Assembly: GCA_023142215.1 (NCBI GenBank)
Contig: JAGLJW010000057.1
Coordinates: 1 to 13,280, forward strand
Source of the DNA: Candidatus Parcubacteria bacterium
GTDB lineage: Bacteria > Patescibacteriota > Patescibacteriia > Patescibacteriales > UBA12075
Direction of reading: 5' to 3'
Length of the DNA stretch: 13,280 nt
Positions within the stretch are counted from its first letter, which is position 1. Every line of letters begins with the position of its first letter. Made by a program: the position numbers and the translations under genes. Below the pieces are notes generated by a model that saw nothing but the letters and a program-made list of their open reading frames with translations, did no database searches and was not told the origin of the DNA. Of the stretch, positions 5,656-13,197 are shown piece by piece.

Positions 5656-6462
5656 TTATTTTACACATCTAAACCCAACACCAACACCAGTATAAGAAGT
5701 AGGAGAAACTAAATACATTGAATAAATTCCAGCTTTTTTATTATTTTTCCAAGAACCTCCTCTTGCCATTCCTTTTATGCCTTTTATTTTTATCCAAAGA
5801 TAGTCATTATTAAAATTTTCGTCTTGTATTGTGCTGGTCTTTATTGGTATTCCCTTTTTATTAACTTCTACAACATAACCAGCTTCAGGCATTTTTTTAT
5901 CATCCAACATCCCATCACTTATTTCTTCATCAACCCACTCCCAAAGATTACCAATCATATCATAAGCACCATAAGCTGAAACACAATTTCTTCCACTACC
6001 AGTTAGCCCTGGCTGTGTATCCCAATTACTATCAACGTGACAATCATGCTTACTCCAATCATCGCTTAAATCAGAAATCCCTAAAGATGCTAAATACCAT
6101 TCCCTGCTGGTTGGTAATCTTTTACCCGCTTTAGCACAAGCCACTCTAGCTTGAGTTTGAGAAATATACTTCCATGGCTGTCTTTCTTTCTCAGAAACAG
6201 GAATGCATTCTTTTTTGTTTAAGTTTCTACTAGTGTCTAATTGATTATCTATTTCTATTTCATAACAATCTTCTCCTGGTGAATTTTCATAAATATCAAT
6301 ACAAAAACTACCACTTGAACTCTCAACTAAAACCATTCCTGCTTCACAATTATTTCCATCATCACTTTCTTTCTTACCAAAAAACTCATCGCCTGCTTTT
6401 ACGACAACAGATGTAATTATTATTACAATTACTACAATTAAAATTTGTTTTAAAAATTTCAT
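5656..6462 (-). CDS. Membrane-anchored formylglycine-generating-enzyme (SUMF1/FGE-sulfatase) fold protein, probably non-catalytic
   Basis: The N-terminus (about residues 4-22, LKQILIVVIVIIITSVVV) is a signal anchor, so the domain acts outside the membrane. The FGE-type fold spans about 40-268. Signatures are GMVLVES (42-48), SFCIDIYE (52-59), ISQTQARVACAKAGKRLPTSREWYLA (100-125), NCVSAYGAYDMIGNLWEWVDE (159-179), ARGGSW (233-238) and the terminal GVGFRCVK. In true formylglycine-generating enzymes a cysteine pair shortly after the GGSW segment binds copper. Here residues 239-265 hold no cysteine and only C266 follows, so sulfatase-activating chemistry is unlikely. The fold is often reused in binding or structural proteins. 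Other cysteines (39, 54, 66, 86, 109, 141, 160) may form disulfides. It is the last gene of the apparent ftsK operon, 11 bp after its neighbour. Shine-Dalgarno is weak. Confidence 0.88.
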   Translation of the reverse strand: MKFLKQILIVVIVIIITSVVVKAGDEFFGKKESDDGNNCEAGMVLVESSSGSFCIDIYENSPGEDCYEIEIDNQLDTSRNLNKKECIPVSEKERQPWKYISQTQARVACAKAGKRLPTSREWYLASLGISDLSDDWSKHDCHVDSNWDTQPGLTGSGRNCVSAYGAYDMIGNLWEWVDEEISDGMLDDKKMPEAGYVVEVNKKGIPIKTSTIQDENFNNDYLWIKIKGIKGMARGGSWKNNKKAGIYSMYLVSPTSYTGVGVGFRCVK

Positions 6463-6473
6463 AAATACTCAGT

Positions 6474-7529
6474 CTATTCTTCTTTTAAATTAATTACATG
6501 CTTCTTTTTTTGTTTGTCTTTAACAACTGTTTTAATTTTTTTATTTTTTATTTTTGGTTTTAGTTTTGGTTCAATATATCCTACAGCTTCTTTGGTGTTT
6601 TTTATAGCCTTACGAATAGATAACTTTACAAAAATAAATATAATTAACAATAATATTACAAACGGTCCAATTATGAATGCAAAAATTTTTAAATCTATAA
6701 TCCAAAAATATAAAAACATACTTTCAGTTTGCCTTGCTTCTTGTCCGTATCCTAAAAGTATTTCTGCTTTATACCGACCCATTTCAAAAATTCCATTTTC
6801 TCCTTGCCAATTAAAGCTCCATTTTCTTTTTTCATCTGGAAGTACATTTCCAAACTCAGTATTGTTATTAATTGTAACAGCACCTTTATCTTTATTGAAT
6901 AAATTATAAACACGAATTTCACCTTGAGGTTGAATATGAACATTACCAACATTTTCAAAAACTACATCAAAATTTACATCAGCTGTTTTATAAAAAGTCT
7001 TATCAGACGAAAATTCTCTAATATACCCCTTTTCGTTTATATCACCATTTACATTCAAAAGGATAAGAGAGGAAAGTTTAGTAGAAACGCTCATTCCTGT
7101 TCCGGCTTGTTTTTGTTCTCCGGATTTTGTTCCAACTATTATGGCTGCATAATGCCCTCCTGGAGAAGCTCCTTCCGGCGCATCTATAACAAAAGGGATC
7201 TCTTTACTTTTAAATCCACCAATCCTGATTGGTCCTTTTTCAATTTGAATCCAACGACTAAGTAAATATTCTGATGCATTTGGATCAGAGTTAAATGGCA
7301 AAAACTCTACTGTCCCTGCGCCACTTCCGCCTTTAAAATCTGCAACATCAACATAGACTTCAATTTCCCCCGAATTATTATTAATAATTTTAATACTGCT
7401 TTGCCAAACATCGCCAGGATTTATATTATTTTTAATAAGCGGAGGAGTAATAGAAAGAGTTAAACCATCAGCTTTTGAAATAAATGGTATAAAAAATAAT
7501 ATTAAAATTATTAGAATTATTTTTTTCAT
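6474..7529 (-). CDS. Secreted, membrane-anchored beta-sandwich protein (DUF916-like), function unknown
   Basis: A signal peptide covers residues 1-20 (MKKIILIILILFFIPFISKA). Two beta-rich domains follow. The first, about 22-160, includes LSITPPLIKNNINPGD and DAPEGASPGGHYAAIIVG, a layout like DUF916/pilus-chaperone-type Ig domains. The second, about 165-262, includes DVVFENVGNVHIQPQGEIRV and a GRYKAEILLGYG strand, like CARDB-type sandwiches. One transmembrane helix lies at about 280-302 (LKIFAFIIGPFVILLLIIFIFV). The tail, 303-351, is strongly basic (KPKIKNKKIKTVVKDKQKKK) and would face the cytoplasm. The likely role is a surface or cell-envelope protein. It lies 36 bp after ftsK and 11 bp before the FGE-fold gene, suggesting one transcript. 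No clear Shine-Dalgarno. Domain naming is from pattern memory. Confidence 0.85.
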   Translation of the reverse strand: MKKIILIILILFFIPFISKADGLTLSITPPLIKNNINPGDVWQSSIKIINNNSGEIEVYVDVADFKGGSGAGTVEFLPFNSDPNASEYLLSRWIQIEKGPIRIGGFKSKEIPFVIDAPEGASPGGHYAAIIVGTKSGEQKQAGTGMSVSTKLSSLILLNVNGDINEKGYIREFSSDKTFYKTADVNFDVVFENVGNVHIQPQGEIRVYNLFNKDKGAVTINNNTEFGNVLPDEKRKWSFNWQGENGIFEMGRYKAEILLGYGQEARQTESMFLYFWIIDLKIFAFIIGPFVILLLIIFIFVKLSIRKAIKNTKEAVGYIEPKLKPKIKNKKIKTVVKDKQKKKHVINLKEE

Positions 7530-7565
7530 TTGATTTTTCTTATCTATTTTATTTAGCGACAGTCC

Positions 7566-10193
7566 TTATTTAGAAGAATATTTTCCATCATCATCATCGT
7601 CATCGTCATTATTATCTTCTTCGTCATCATCTTCCTCTTCATTATTTTCTTCATCGTCCTCCTCATTGTCATCATCTTCTTCGTCATCATCGTCTTCCTC
7701 ATTTTCTTCGTTATCTTCGTCGTCATCATCATTATTATCATCTTCATCAAATTCTTCTTCGTCGTCGTCTTCATCTTCTTCCTCGTCATCACTTTCACCA
7801 CTCACAAATACTGGCAGAGTATCATTATCTTCATCTAAATAATTATCAGGTAATTTTGATTCGTCTCGTGAATGAATTGCCATTGTTGATGATGCCTGAT
7901 TAATCATCATGGCATACTGCTCTTTGCTAATTAAAACTTTCCTAGGTTTTTGTCCGTCTGCTGGTCCAACTACTCCTGCATTTTCAAGTGAATCAATAAT
8001 ACTAGCCGCTCGAGAATAACCAATCCTAAGCTTTCTTTGAAGAAACGATGCTGATGCTTTGCCCATATTAATAACCATCTCTTTTGCTTCTTCAAAAAAT
8101 TCATCCAAATCTTGATCACCAACTCCAAATAACGAATTTGAGAAACCTTTTGATCTTTCCATTACTCCATCTAAATAGTTACAAGCTCCACCTTTTTTCT
8201 TGGTATATTTAACAACTTTTTTAATTTCTGCATCACTCAAAAATGCTCCTTGAATTCTGATTGGAGATTGAATTTCAGCATTTATAAAAAGCATATCTCC
8301 TTGACCGATTAATTTTTCAGCTCCAGCCACATCTAAAATTGTTCTTGAATCCATATTAGAAGCTACCGAAAAAGCAATTCTGGCTGGCATATTAGCTTTA
8401 ATTAAACCAGTAATAATATTTACACTTGGTCTTTGAGTTGCCAAAATTAAATGAATCCCAATAGCACGCGCCATCTGAGCTAAACGAATAATTGGACCTT
8501 CCACCTCCTTGGAAGCAGAAACCATTAAATCAGCCAGTTCATCAATAATAAATACAATATAAGGCATTTTCACAACATCTAATTCATTATAGGCTTGAAT
8601 ATTTCTAACATTGTTTTTTGAAAGAAGATCAAATCTTCTTTCCATTTCTGACAAACACCATTTCAATGCATTAACTGTCTTTTGCACATCCATAATAACA
8701 GGACAAAGTTGATATGGTAAATCATTATAACATGTTAATTCAACTCTTTTTGGATCAACCATAATAAATCTTAAATCACTTGGTGTATTTTGATACATTA
8801 AACTTATAATAAGCGTATTTAAACAAACGGATTTACCAGAATTAGTTGTACCAGCTACAAGTAAATGAGGCATTTTTGTAAGCTCAGCAAAATGAACTTT
8901 TCCTGCCACATCCCTGCCAAGCGCAAGCATTGTATCAGCCTTTCTCTCTTTGTATGTTTTACTAAACAAGAGTTCTTTCACGCCAACTATCGCTTTTGTA
9001 TCATTTGGAACTTCAATACCAACTAAAGGCTTGCCTGGAATTGGAGCTTCTATTCTAATTGATTTTGCAGACAATGCTAAAGCTAAATCATTACTTAAAG
9101 TTGTAATTTTTGAAAGTTTCACACCATCGGCTGGTCTAAGTGTGTATTGAGCAACAGTAGGTCCAACACTCACTCCATTCATTTCTACATTAATACCAAA
9201 ACTTTCCAAAGTACTCCTGATAACTTCTTTATTATGTTCAATATCACCACTAGTCGCTTTTCCTTTTTTGCTTTCAAGTAAACTAAGAGGAATTTTAAAA
9301 GATTTGTTTGTTTGATTTTCCCACCACAAACCAACTTCTTCTGAAATTTCCTGATTTTGCTTTGATTTAAATATAGAAAGATTTTCTTCTTCGTTTTCTT
9401 CGTCTTGATCTTCTTCATCCTCATCTTTATTTTCTTCTTCATCATCCTCGTCTTCTTCCTCATCTTCTTCCTCGTCCTCCTCTTCATCTTCATTTTCTTC
9501 CTCATCGTCTTCTTCTTCCTCTTCGTCCTCGTCTTCTTCATCATCCTCCTCTTCATCTTCATCGTCATCTTCTTCATCTTCGTCCTCATCCTTCTTTCTG
9601 CCCAATCCAAATATTTTCCTTAAAATAAAATTAAAAGGCATCATTAATTTTGCAAACCAACTTTCAGGACCAAAAAGATTATAAAGAGTAGTATCAAACA
9701 TTAAAATAATAGAAACAACAACCATACCAATAGATAAAAATAAAGCTGGAATAAAACCAATATAAGTCATAAAAATATCAGCAAAAAAATATCCAATTTT
9801 TCCTCCTCCTTCTCCTTTAACAAGTAATGCCTCCCATGTATCTCGTTCAATAAATAAAAACATTAAAGATTGAACAAAAATAATAAAAACAATTAAACCA
9901 AAATAATTACTTTTTTTAATTTCAAACCGCTCCTCATCATATAAGGCATAAGCTAATAATATTAACAATACAGGTGGCAACCATTTACCCCAAGCAAACC
10001 AATCAAGTAAAAAACTTTTATAATACTCACCAACAACTCCAGCCATGTCAACAATACTAAAAATCCCCAACATTCCAACAATCACAATAAACAAAATATA
10101 AATACTCCTTCTGACTTCATCATCTAAATCCAAACTAAGCCTTGGAATCTTTAAATAATCCATCATTGACCTTTTTTTACGCCGTCTTCCCAT
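7566..10193 (-). CDS. ftsK: FtsK/SpoIIIE-family DNA translocase with two long Asp/Glu tracts
   Basis: A septal dsDNA motor that clears chromosome ends at division. A basic N-terminus (MGRRRKKR) precedes four transmembrane helices, about 30-52, 70-85, 97-115 and 143-166. Residues 202-270 are an almost pure D/E linker. The alpha/beta motor spans about 285-665, with Walker A GTTNSGKSV (448-456), Walker B YIVFIIDELADLM (545-557) and QMARAIGIHLILATQRPS (573-590). The DNA-reading gamma winged helix lies at about 697-757 (GKASASFLQRKLRIGYSRAASIID). The protein then continues past the gamma domain into a 100-residue tail, of which 801-869 is again nearly all D/E. FtsK normally ends at gamma, so this tail is odd. 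It is first in an apparent operon with two envelope proteins. A promoter is seen at 10232-10260, with no Shine-Dalgarno. Length (875) is usual for bacterial FtsK/SpoIIIE. Confidence 0.97.
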   Translation of the reverse strand: MGRRRKKRSMMDYLKIPRLSLDLDDEVRRSIYILFIVIVGMLGIFSIVDMAGVVGEYYKSFLLDWFAWGKWLPPVLLILLAYALYDEERFEIKKSNYFGLIVFIIFVQSLMFLFIERDTWEALLVKGEGGGKIGYFFADIFMTYIGFIPALFLSIGMVVVSIILMFDTTLYNLFGPESWFAKLMMPFNFILRKIFGLGRKKDEDEDEEDDDEDEEEDDEEDEDEEEEEDDEEENEDEEEDEEEDEEEDEDDEEENKDEDEEDQDEENEEENLSIFKSKQNQEISEEVGLWWENQTNKSFKIPLSLLESKKGKATSGDIEHNKEVIRSTLESFGINVEMNGVSVGPTVAQYTLRPADGVKLSKITTLSNDLALALSAKSIRIEAPIPGKPLVGIEVPNDTKAIVGVKELLFSKTYKERKADTMLALGRDVAGKVHFAELTKMPHLLVAGTTNSGKSVCLNTLIISLMYQNTPSDLRFIMVDPKRVELTCYNDLPYQLCPVIMDVQKTVNALKWCLSEMERRFDLLSKNNVRNIQAYNELDVVKMPYIVFIIDELADLMVSASKEVEGPIIRLAQMARAIGIHLILATQRPSVNIITGLIKANMPARIAFSVASNMDSRTILDVAGAEKLIGQGDMLFINAEIQSPIRIQGAFLSDAEIKKVVKYTKKKGGACNYLDGVMERSKGFSNSLFGVGDQDLDEFFEEAKEMVINMGKASASFLQRKLRIGYSRAASIIDSLENAGVVGPADGQKPRKVLISKEQYAMMINQASSTMAIHSRDESKLPDNYLDEDNDTLPVFVSGESDDEEEDEDDDEEEFDEDDNNDDDDEDNEENEEDDDDEEDDDNEEDDEENNEEEDDDEEDNNDDDDDDDGKYSSK
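7587..7793 (-). repeat. Acidic triplet tract 2: C-terminal Asp/Glu tail of FtsK
   Basis: Sixty-nine codons (residues 801-869), almost all GAT, GAC, GAA or GAG with a few AAT, and one phenylalanine (F815). On the plus strand it reads as a pyrimidine-rich TCN run. It lies downstream of the gamma domain. Confidence 0.9.
9384..9590 (-). repeat. Acidic triplet tract 1: Asp/Glu linker of FtsK
   Basis: Sixty-nine codons (residues 202-270), nearly all Asp or Glu, between the last membrane helix and the motor. It holds the linker position, which in other FtsK proteins is commonly Pro/Gln-rich. Confidence 0.9.
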
Positions 10194-10206
10194 ATATAAA
10201 TAATTT

Positions 10207-10228
10207 TAATAATAATAATAATAATAAT
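10207..10228. repeat. (TAA)7 microsatellite in the ftsK leader
   Basis: Seven TAA units in a row between the predicted ftsK transcription start (near 10225) and its ATG at 10193. Length changes would alter the leader but not the protein. Confidence 0.8.
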
Positions 10229-10231
10229 TTA

Positions 10232-10260
10232 ATTATATCATAGTAAATCTCCACTGTATA
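10232..10260 (-). promoter_or_regulatory. Putative promoter of the ftsK operon (extended -10)
   Basis: On the minus strand, TATACA (10260-10255), a 17-nt spacer and a perfect TATAAT (10237-10232) preceded by TGA, giving the TGn extended -10. The predicted leader is about 32 nt and begins inside the TAA repeat. Confidence 0.55.
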
Positions 10261-10274
10261 TAAAAAATTTAACA

Positions 10275-10309
10275 TAAAAAAAATAAGCAAAGCAAGGCTT
10301 TACTTATTT
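10275..10309 (-). terminator. Intrinsic terminator of rpsA
   Basis: On the minus strand, AAATAAGTAAAG (10309-10298) pairs with CTTTGCTTATTT (10292-10281), with one mismatch, across a 5-nt loop, followed by a U-run. The plus strand also has a T-run (10306-10311), but no plus-strand gene points here. A second small hairpin (10314-10320 with 10334-10340) lies between it and the rpsA stop. Confidence 0.75.
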
Positions 10310-10356
10310 TTCTACAATTTACAATCCTACTATAAATTGTTATTTTGGAATAAAAT

Positions 10357-11577
10357 TTATTTTTCTTTTTTCTTGTCTTCTTTTTCTTCCTTTTTTTCTT
10401 CTTTCTTCTCTTTATTTTCTTTTTTATCTTTCTTGTCTTCTTTCTCTTCTTTTTCTTTTTTATCCTCCTTCTTTAAAGCTCCTTCACCAAAAGCCAACCC
10501 TAATCTGTGATCTTTTGGCTCAATAGAAACAACAGTAAATTCTTCTGTAGTACCTGCTTTAAACTTTTCATAAATTCTTTGTTTTGGAGCAAGATCAAGT
10601 TGTGAAATATGAGCAAGTCCATGAATATCAGCATCTAGGCTAACAAATAATCCAAATGGATTTACTTTCAAAATTTTACCTTCTACTTTATCATTAATTT
10701 TATATTTTTCTGCAACCTCTCCCCATGGATCTTTTAATAATTTCTTAGCACTTAAAAAAATTTTTGAATTATCCAAACTAATTACTTCTGCTTTAATATT
10801 TTCTCCTGTTTTATATAATTCTGATGGATTGTCAATTCTCTGCCAAGCAAGTTCTGAAATATGAATTAATCCTTCTAAATTTTCACCGAAACTAATAAAT
10901 ACACCAAAATCTGTAATAGCAGTAATTTCACCTTCAACTATAGTTCCAACTTGATATTTTGAGATAATATCTTTTTGCTTTTCATTCCAAGCTTTCTTTT
11001 CTGAAAAAATGATTTTATCATTTTTCTCATCAAAAGTCATAATTTTAACCTCAAAATCACAACCGATAAATGATCTTAACTTTTCTAAAATCTTACCTTT
11101 ATCACCACCATTCACTCTTGGATAATTTTCTGGAGCAAGTTGTGAAACTGGTAAAAATCCAGGAATTTGACGATATTTTACCATTAAACCACCTTTGTTG
11201 GCATCAACAATTCTGACCGTGATAATATCTCCCTCCGAAAAAGCAGTCCTAAGACCGTCCCAAGCTTTTTCTTGACCAGCATATCTAAATGACAACTCAA
11301 TATCACCATTTTCATTTTCTGAATTAATTACAGTAGCCTCAACTTCGTCCCCTGCTTTAAGATTAGCATAAGCTTCATCTTCTTCATATAATTCTGGTCC
11401 ACGAACAACACCTGTCAAAATTCCCTTTAAATCAATTTTTACTTCTGCTTTTGAAGCTGAAATAACACTTCCTTTTATTAATTCACCATCCATTGGAGCT
11501 CTAAAATCTTCTTTATCAAGCAATTTCTGAAATTCTTTTTGTTCTTTTGTTAAATCTTTATCATCAGATTTTAACAT
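10357..11577 (-). CDS. rpsA: Ribosomal protein S1 homologue with four S1 domains
   Basis: S1 binds mRNA on the 30S subunit and helps unfold leaders for initiation. Four OB-fold S1 repeats are visible: about 31-98 (GELIKGSVISASKAEVKIDL), 115-194 (EGDIITVRIVDANKGGLMVKY with PGFLPVSQL), 210-278 (VGTIVEGEITAITDFGVFIS with GLIHISEL) and 296-365 (DKVEGKILKVNPFGLFVS with GLAHISQL). Repeats 3 and 4 are the most canonical. Residues 369-406 are a pure Lys/Glu/Asp tail of low complexity. The 406-residue length matches four-domain S1 proteins and is shorter than the six-domain enterobacterial type. The start at 11577 lacks a Shine-Dalgarno, and a long structured leader lies upstream, reminiscent of autoregulated rpsA genes (inference). 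It is transcribed away from prs and closed by its own terminator. Confidence 0.95.
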   Translation of the reverse strand: MLKSDDKDLTKEQKEFQKLLDKEDFRAPMDGELIKGSVISASKAEVKIDLKGILTGVVRGPELYEEDEAYANLKAGDEVEATVINSENENGDIELSFRYAGQEKAWDGLRTAFSEGDIITVRIVDANKGGLMVKYRQIPGFLPVSQLAPENYPRVNGGDKGKILEKLRSFIGCDFEVKIMTFDEKNDKIIFSEKKAWNEKQKDIISKYQVGTIVEGEITAITDFGVFISFGENLEGLIHISELAWQRIDNPSELYKTGENIKAEVISLDNSKIFLSAKKLLKDPWGEVAEKYKINDKVEGKILKVNPFGLFVSLDADIHGLAHISQLDLAPKQRIYEKFKAGTTEEFTVVSIEPKDHRLGLAFGEGALKKEDKKEKEEKEDKKDKKENKEKKEEKKEEKEDKKKEK

Positions 11578-11703
11578 ATTTTTAAATAAATCTTTATGCT
11601 AACTTTAGCAATAAAAAAATACACCTTAACCTTTTACTCTTTTTGTAAAATAGGCCTCCAACCACCTAACTGGAGATTTATTAATAGGTGTTAATATAAT
11701 TGT
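11578..11703 (-). promoter_or_regulatory. Long structured leader of rpsA
   Basis: About 125 nt from the predicted start to the ATG. Possible pairings: ACACCT (11691-11686) with AGGTGT (11626-11621) as an outer stem; CTCCA (11675-11671) with TGGAG (11660-11656); TTTTAC (11650-11645) with GTAAAA (11637-11632); and a small TGCTA/TAGCA hairpin at about 11598-11611 close to the start. There is no Shine-Dalgarno. It may be an S1 autoregulatory leader. Confidence 0.4.
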
Positions 11704-11709
11704 ACTTAT

Positions 11710-11737
11710 ATTATACATAGATTTTAAAATATTACAA
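11710..11737 (-). promoter_or_regulatory. Putative promoter of rpsA
   Basis: On the minus strand, TTGTAA (11737-11732), a 16-nt spacer and TATAAT (11715-11710). The -10 is perfect and the -35 is 4/6. Confidence 0.45.
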
Positions 11738-11744
11738 GTAACCA

Positions 11745-11914
11745 CTCACTGACTATAAAAAGTCATAAAATCATTGTCAAAAATAGCAATTTCCTGTGTC
11801 ATCCTGGAGCTAGAGCGATAGGATCCCATAAATTACGCGACATTGTATAATCAATAAGATTCTATCACTACGCATTCGCTCCGTTCCAGAATGACACCTT
11901 TTATAGTCAGTGAG
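11745..11914. repeat. Outer 16-bp inverted repeat around the intergenic palindromic element
   Basis: CTCACTGACTATAAAA (11745-11760) and TTTTATAGTCAGTGAG (11899-11914) are perfect inverted copies. They enclose the element at 11796-11897. The right copy abuts the element; the left is separated from it by 35 bp. Confidence 0.85.
11796..11897. repeat. 102-bp palindromic element, intergenic relative of the helicase insertion at 4077-4205
   Basis: Terminal inverted repeats GTGTCATCCTGGAGC (11796-11810) and GTTCCAGAATGACAC (11883-11897), two mismatches over 15. It shares the order TGTCATCCTG, GGATCCC, GATTCT, CAGAATGACA with the 129-bp helicase element, so both probably belong to one family. It is locally more GC-rich than its flanks. 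Confidence 0.8.
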
Positions 11915-11939
11915 CAAATTACTATTACAAGACTAAATT

Positions 11940-11968
11940 TTGACAATAATAAAATTTAGTATTAAAAT
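11940..11968 (+). promoter_or_regulatory. Putative promoter of prs
   Basis: Perfect TTGACA (11940-11945), a 17-nt spacer and TAAAAT (11963-11968, 5/6). The leader is about 90 nt. An alternative -10, TATAAT at 11983-11988, has no good -35. Confidence 0.55.
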
Positions 11969-12050
11969 AAAAACGGATTAATTATAATATTGATTTATCT
12001 TTAGTAATTTATTTAATGTTCTTTTTCAATTATATATTTCAACTATCTCA

Positions 12051-12057
12051 AAAGGAG
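12051..12057 (+). promoter_or_regulatory. Shine-Dalgarno that fixes the prs start
   Basis: AAAGGAG lies 6 nt before ATG 12064. It shows that the upstream in-frame ATG at 12016, which has no such site, is not the start. Confidence 0.9.
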
Positions 12058-12063
12058 AACGCA

Positions 12064-13017
12064 ATGGCAACAATAAGAGGAGATTTAAAAATTTTCTGTG
12101 GAAATTCCAACAAACCTTTCGCGGAAAAAGCCTGTAAAGAACTTAATACTTCTTTAGGCTCAATTAAAGTAAAAAAATTTAGTGATGGAGAAACACAGGT
12201 TGAAATTGGCGAAAATGTAAGAGGAAAAGATGTATTTATAATTCAACCAACATCTTACCCCGCCAATGATCATATCATGGAACTTTTATTAATAATTGAT
12301 GCTATACGAGGTGCTTCTGCTAGAAGAATAACGGCAGTTATTCCATATTATGGATATGCTCGCCAAGACAAAAAAGTGGCACCAAGAGTACCAATTTCAG
12401 CAAAAGTAATTGCAGAAATGATTAAAGTTGCTGGTGCAAAAAGAGTCCTTGCAATGGACTTACATGCAAGCCAAATTCAAGGCTTCTTTGGTATCCCTGC
12501 TGACAATCTCTACGCAAAACCTGTTTTAATAAAACATATAACAGATACTATACTTAACAAAAATAGTATCATGGTTTCACCCGATGCTGGAGGAGTTGAA
12601 AGAACTCGCTCTTATGCAAAAGCACTAGACTTAGACTTAGCTATTATTGACAAAAGAAGAGAAAAGGCTAATGTAGCTGAAGCTATGAATGTTATAGGAA
12701 ATGTAAGAGGTAAAGAAGCCATACTCTTAGATGACATGGTTGATACAGCAGGTACGCTTTGTACTGCAGCTGACATTCTAATTGCCTTTGGAGCAACAAA
12801 AGTCTATGCTGTTAGTTCACATGCCGTACTTTCAGGACCAGCAATAAGCAGAATAAATAAATCAAAAATTACATCATTATTTGTAACAGATACTATTCCA
12901 TTAAACGGAAAAGCTAAAAAATGCAAAAAAATCAAAGTCCTTTCCGTGGCACCTCTTTTTGGAAAAGCTATCGGTTGCATTCATAATGATGAATCCGTAA
13001 GTCAATTATTTAAATAA
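12064..13017 (+). CDS. prs: Ribose-phosphate pyrophosphokinase (PRPP synthase)
   Basis: It transfers pyrophosphate from ATP to ribose 5-phosphate, giving PRPP for purine, pyrimidine, NAD, histidine and tryptophan synthesis in the cytoplasm. The 317-residue length is typical of the class I enzyme. Motifs in order: N-terminal FCGNSNKPFAEKAC; KKFSDGETQVEIGENVRG; QPTSYPANDHIMELLLIIDA; VIPYYGYARQDKK (ATP-binding flexible loop); MDLHASQIQGFF; VSPDAGGVERTRSYAK; DKRREKANVAEAMNVIG; and the PRPP-binding loop AILLDDMVDTAGTLCTAA. The C-terminal TDTIPL and IKVLSVAPLFGKAI segments are also present. The start at 12064 is chosen because a good Shine-Dalgarno stands 6 nt upstream and homologues begin near this point. 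It is a single gene on the plus strand with its own promoter and terminator, divergent from rpsA. No key residue appears lost. Confidence 0.98.
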   Translation: MATIRGDLKIFCGNSNKPFAEKACKELNTSLGSIKVKKFSDGETQVEIGENVRGKDVFIIQPTSYPANDHIMELLLIIDAIRGASARRITAVIPYYGYARQDKKVAPRVPISAKVIAEMIKVAGAKRVLAMDLHASQIQGFFGIPADNLYAKPVLIKHITDTILNKNSIMVSPDAGGVERTRSYAKALDLDLAIIDKRREKANVAEAMNVIGNVRGKEAILLDDMVDTAGTLCTAADILIAFGATKVYAVSSHAVLSGPAISRINKSKITSLFVTDTIPLNGKAKKCKKIKVLSVAPLFGKAIGCIHNDESVSQLFK

Positions 13018-13024
13018 TATTTAT

Positions 13025-13052
13025 AGGACACTTAAAAAAGTGTCCTTTTTTT
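13025..13052 (+). terminator. Intrinsic terminator of prs
   Basis: AGGACACTT (13025-13033) pairs perfectly with AAGTGTCCT (13038-13046) across an AAAA loop, followed by a T-run (13046-13052). It begins 8 bp after the prs stop. Confidence 0.92.
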
Positions 13053-13068
13053 ATAACTGCTCGCTAAC

Positions 13069-13097
13069 TTGACTTTTTTGCTTTAATTTGCTACTTT
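13069..13097 (+). promoter_or_regulatory. Weak candidate promoter for the right-edge gene
   Basis: TTGACT (13069-13074), a 17-nt spacer and TACTTT (13092-13097). The -35 is 5/6 but the -10 is poor. It would give a leader of about 95 nt before the GTG at 13198. Confidence 0.25.
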
Positions 13098-13197
13098 GTT
13101 AGTAGTTTTTTACAATAAAAGCTAAAATTGCTCTTTAATAAAATAACTTTTAACCAATTATTATCTTAATAACAATATTAAACAAGAGAGGTGAAAT

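Noticed and set aside
5656..6462. Active formylglycine-generating enzyme
   Set aside because: The fold is clear, but the copper-binding cysteine pair expected after the GGSW segment is missing and no sulfatase is in view.
6514..7265. Plus-strand frames of 113 and 131 codons, and a minus-strand frame of 68 codons inside the DUF916-like gene
   Set aside because: All overlap a well-supported minus-strand gene, have no ribosome site and show no protein-like conservation pattern.
7553..7801. An 82-codon Met/Lys-rich frame on the minus strand
   Set aside because: It is an out-of-phase reading of the FtsK acidic triplet tract; composition is explained by shifting GAN codons and there is no start signal.
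9185..9623. Long frames on both strands rich in Met/Lys/Arg or Phe/Ile/Leu
   Set aside because: These are shadows of the FtsK Asp/Glu linker in other frames.
12016..12063. In-frame upstream ATG that would extend PRPP synthase by 16 residues
   Set aside because: The extension is not enzyme-like, lacks a ribosome site, and the AAAGGAG before 12064 would lie inside the coding region.
11578..12063. tRNA or other classic RNA gene in the divergent gap
   Set aside because: No cloverleaf or T-arm motif was found; the structure seen is explained by inverted repeats and leader hairpins.
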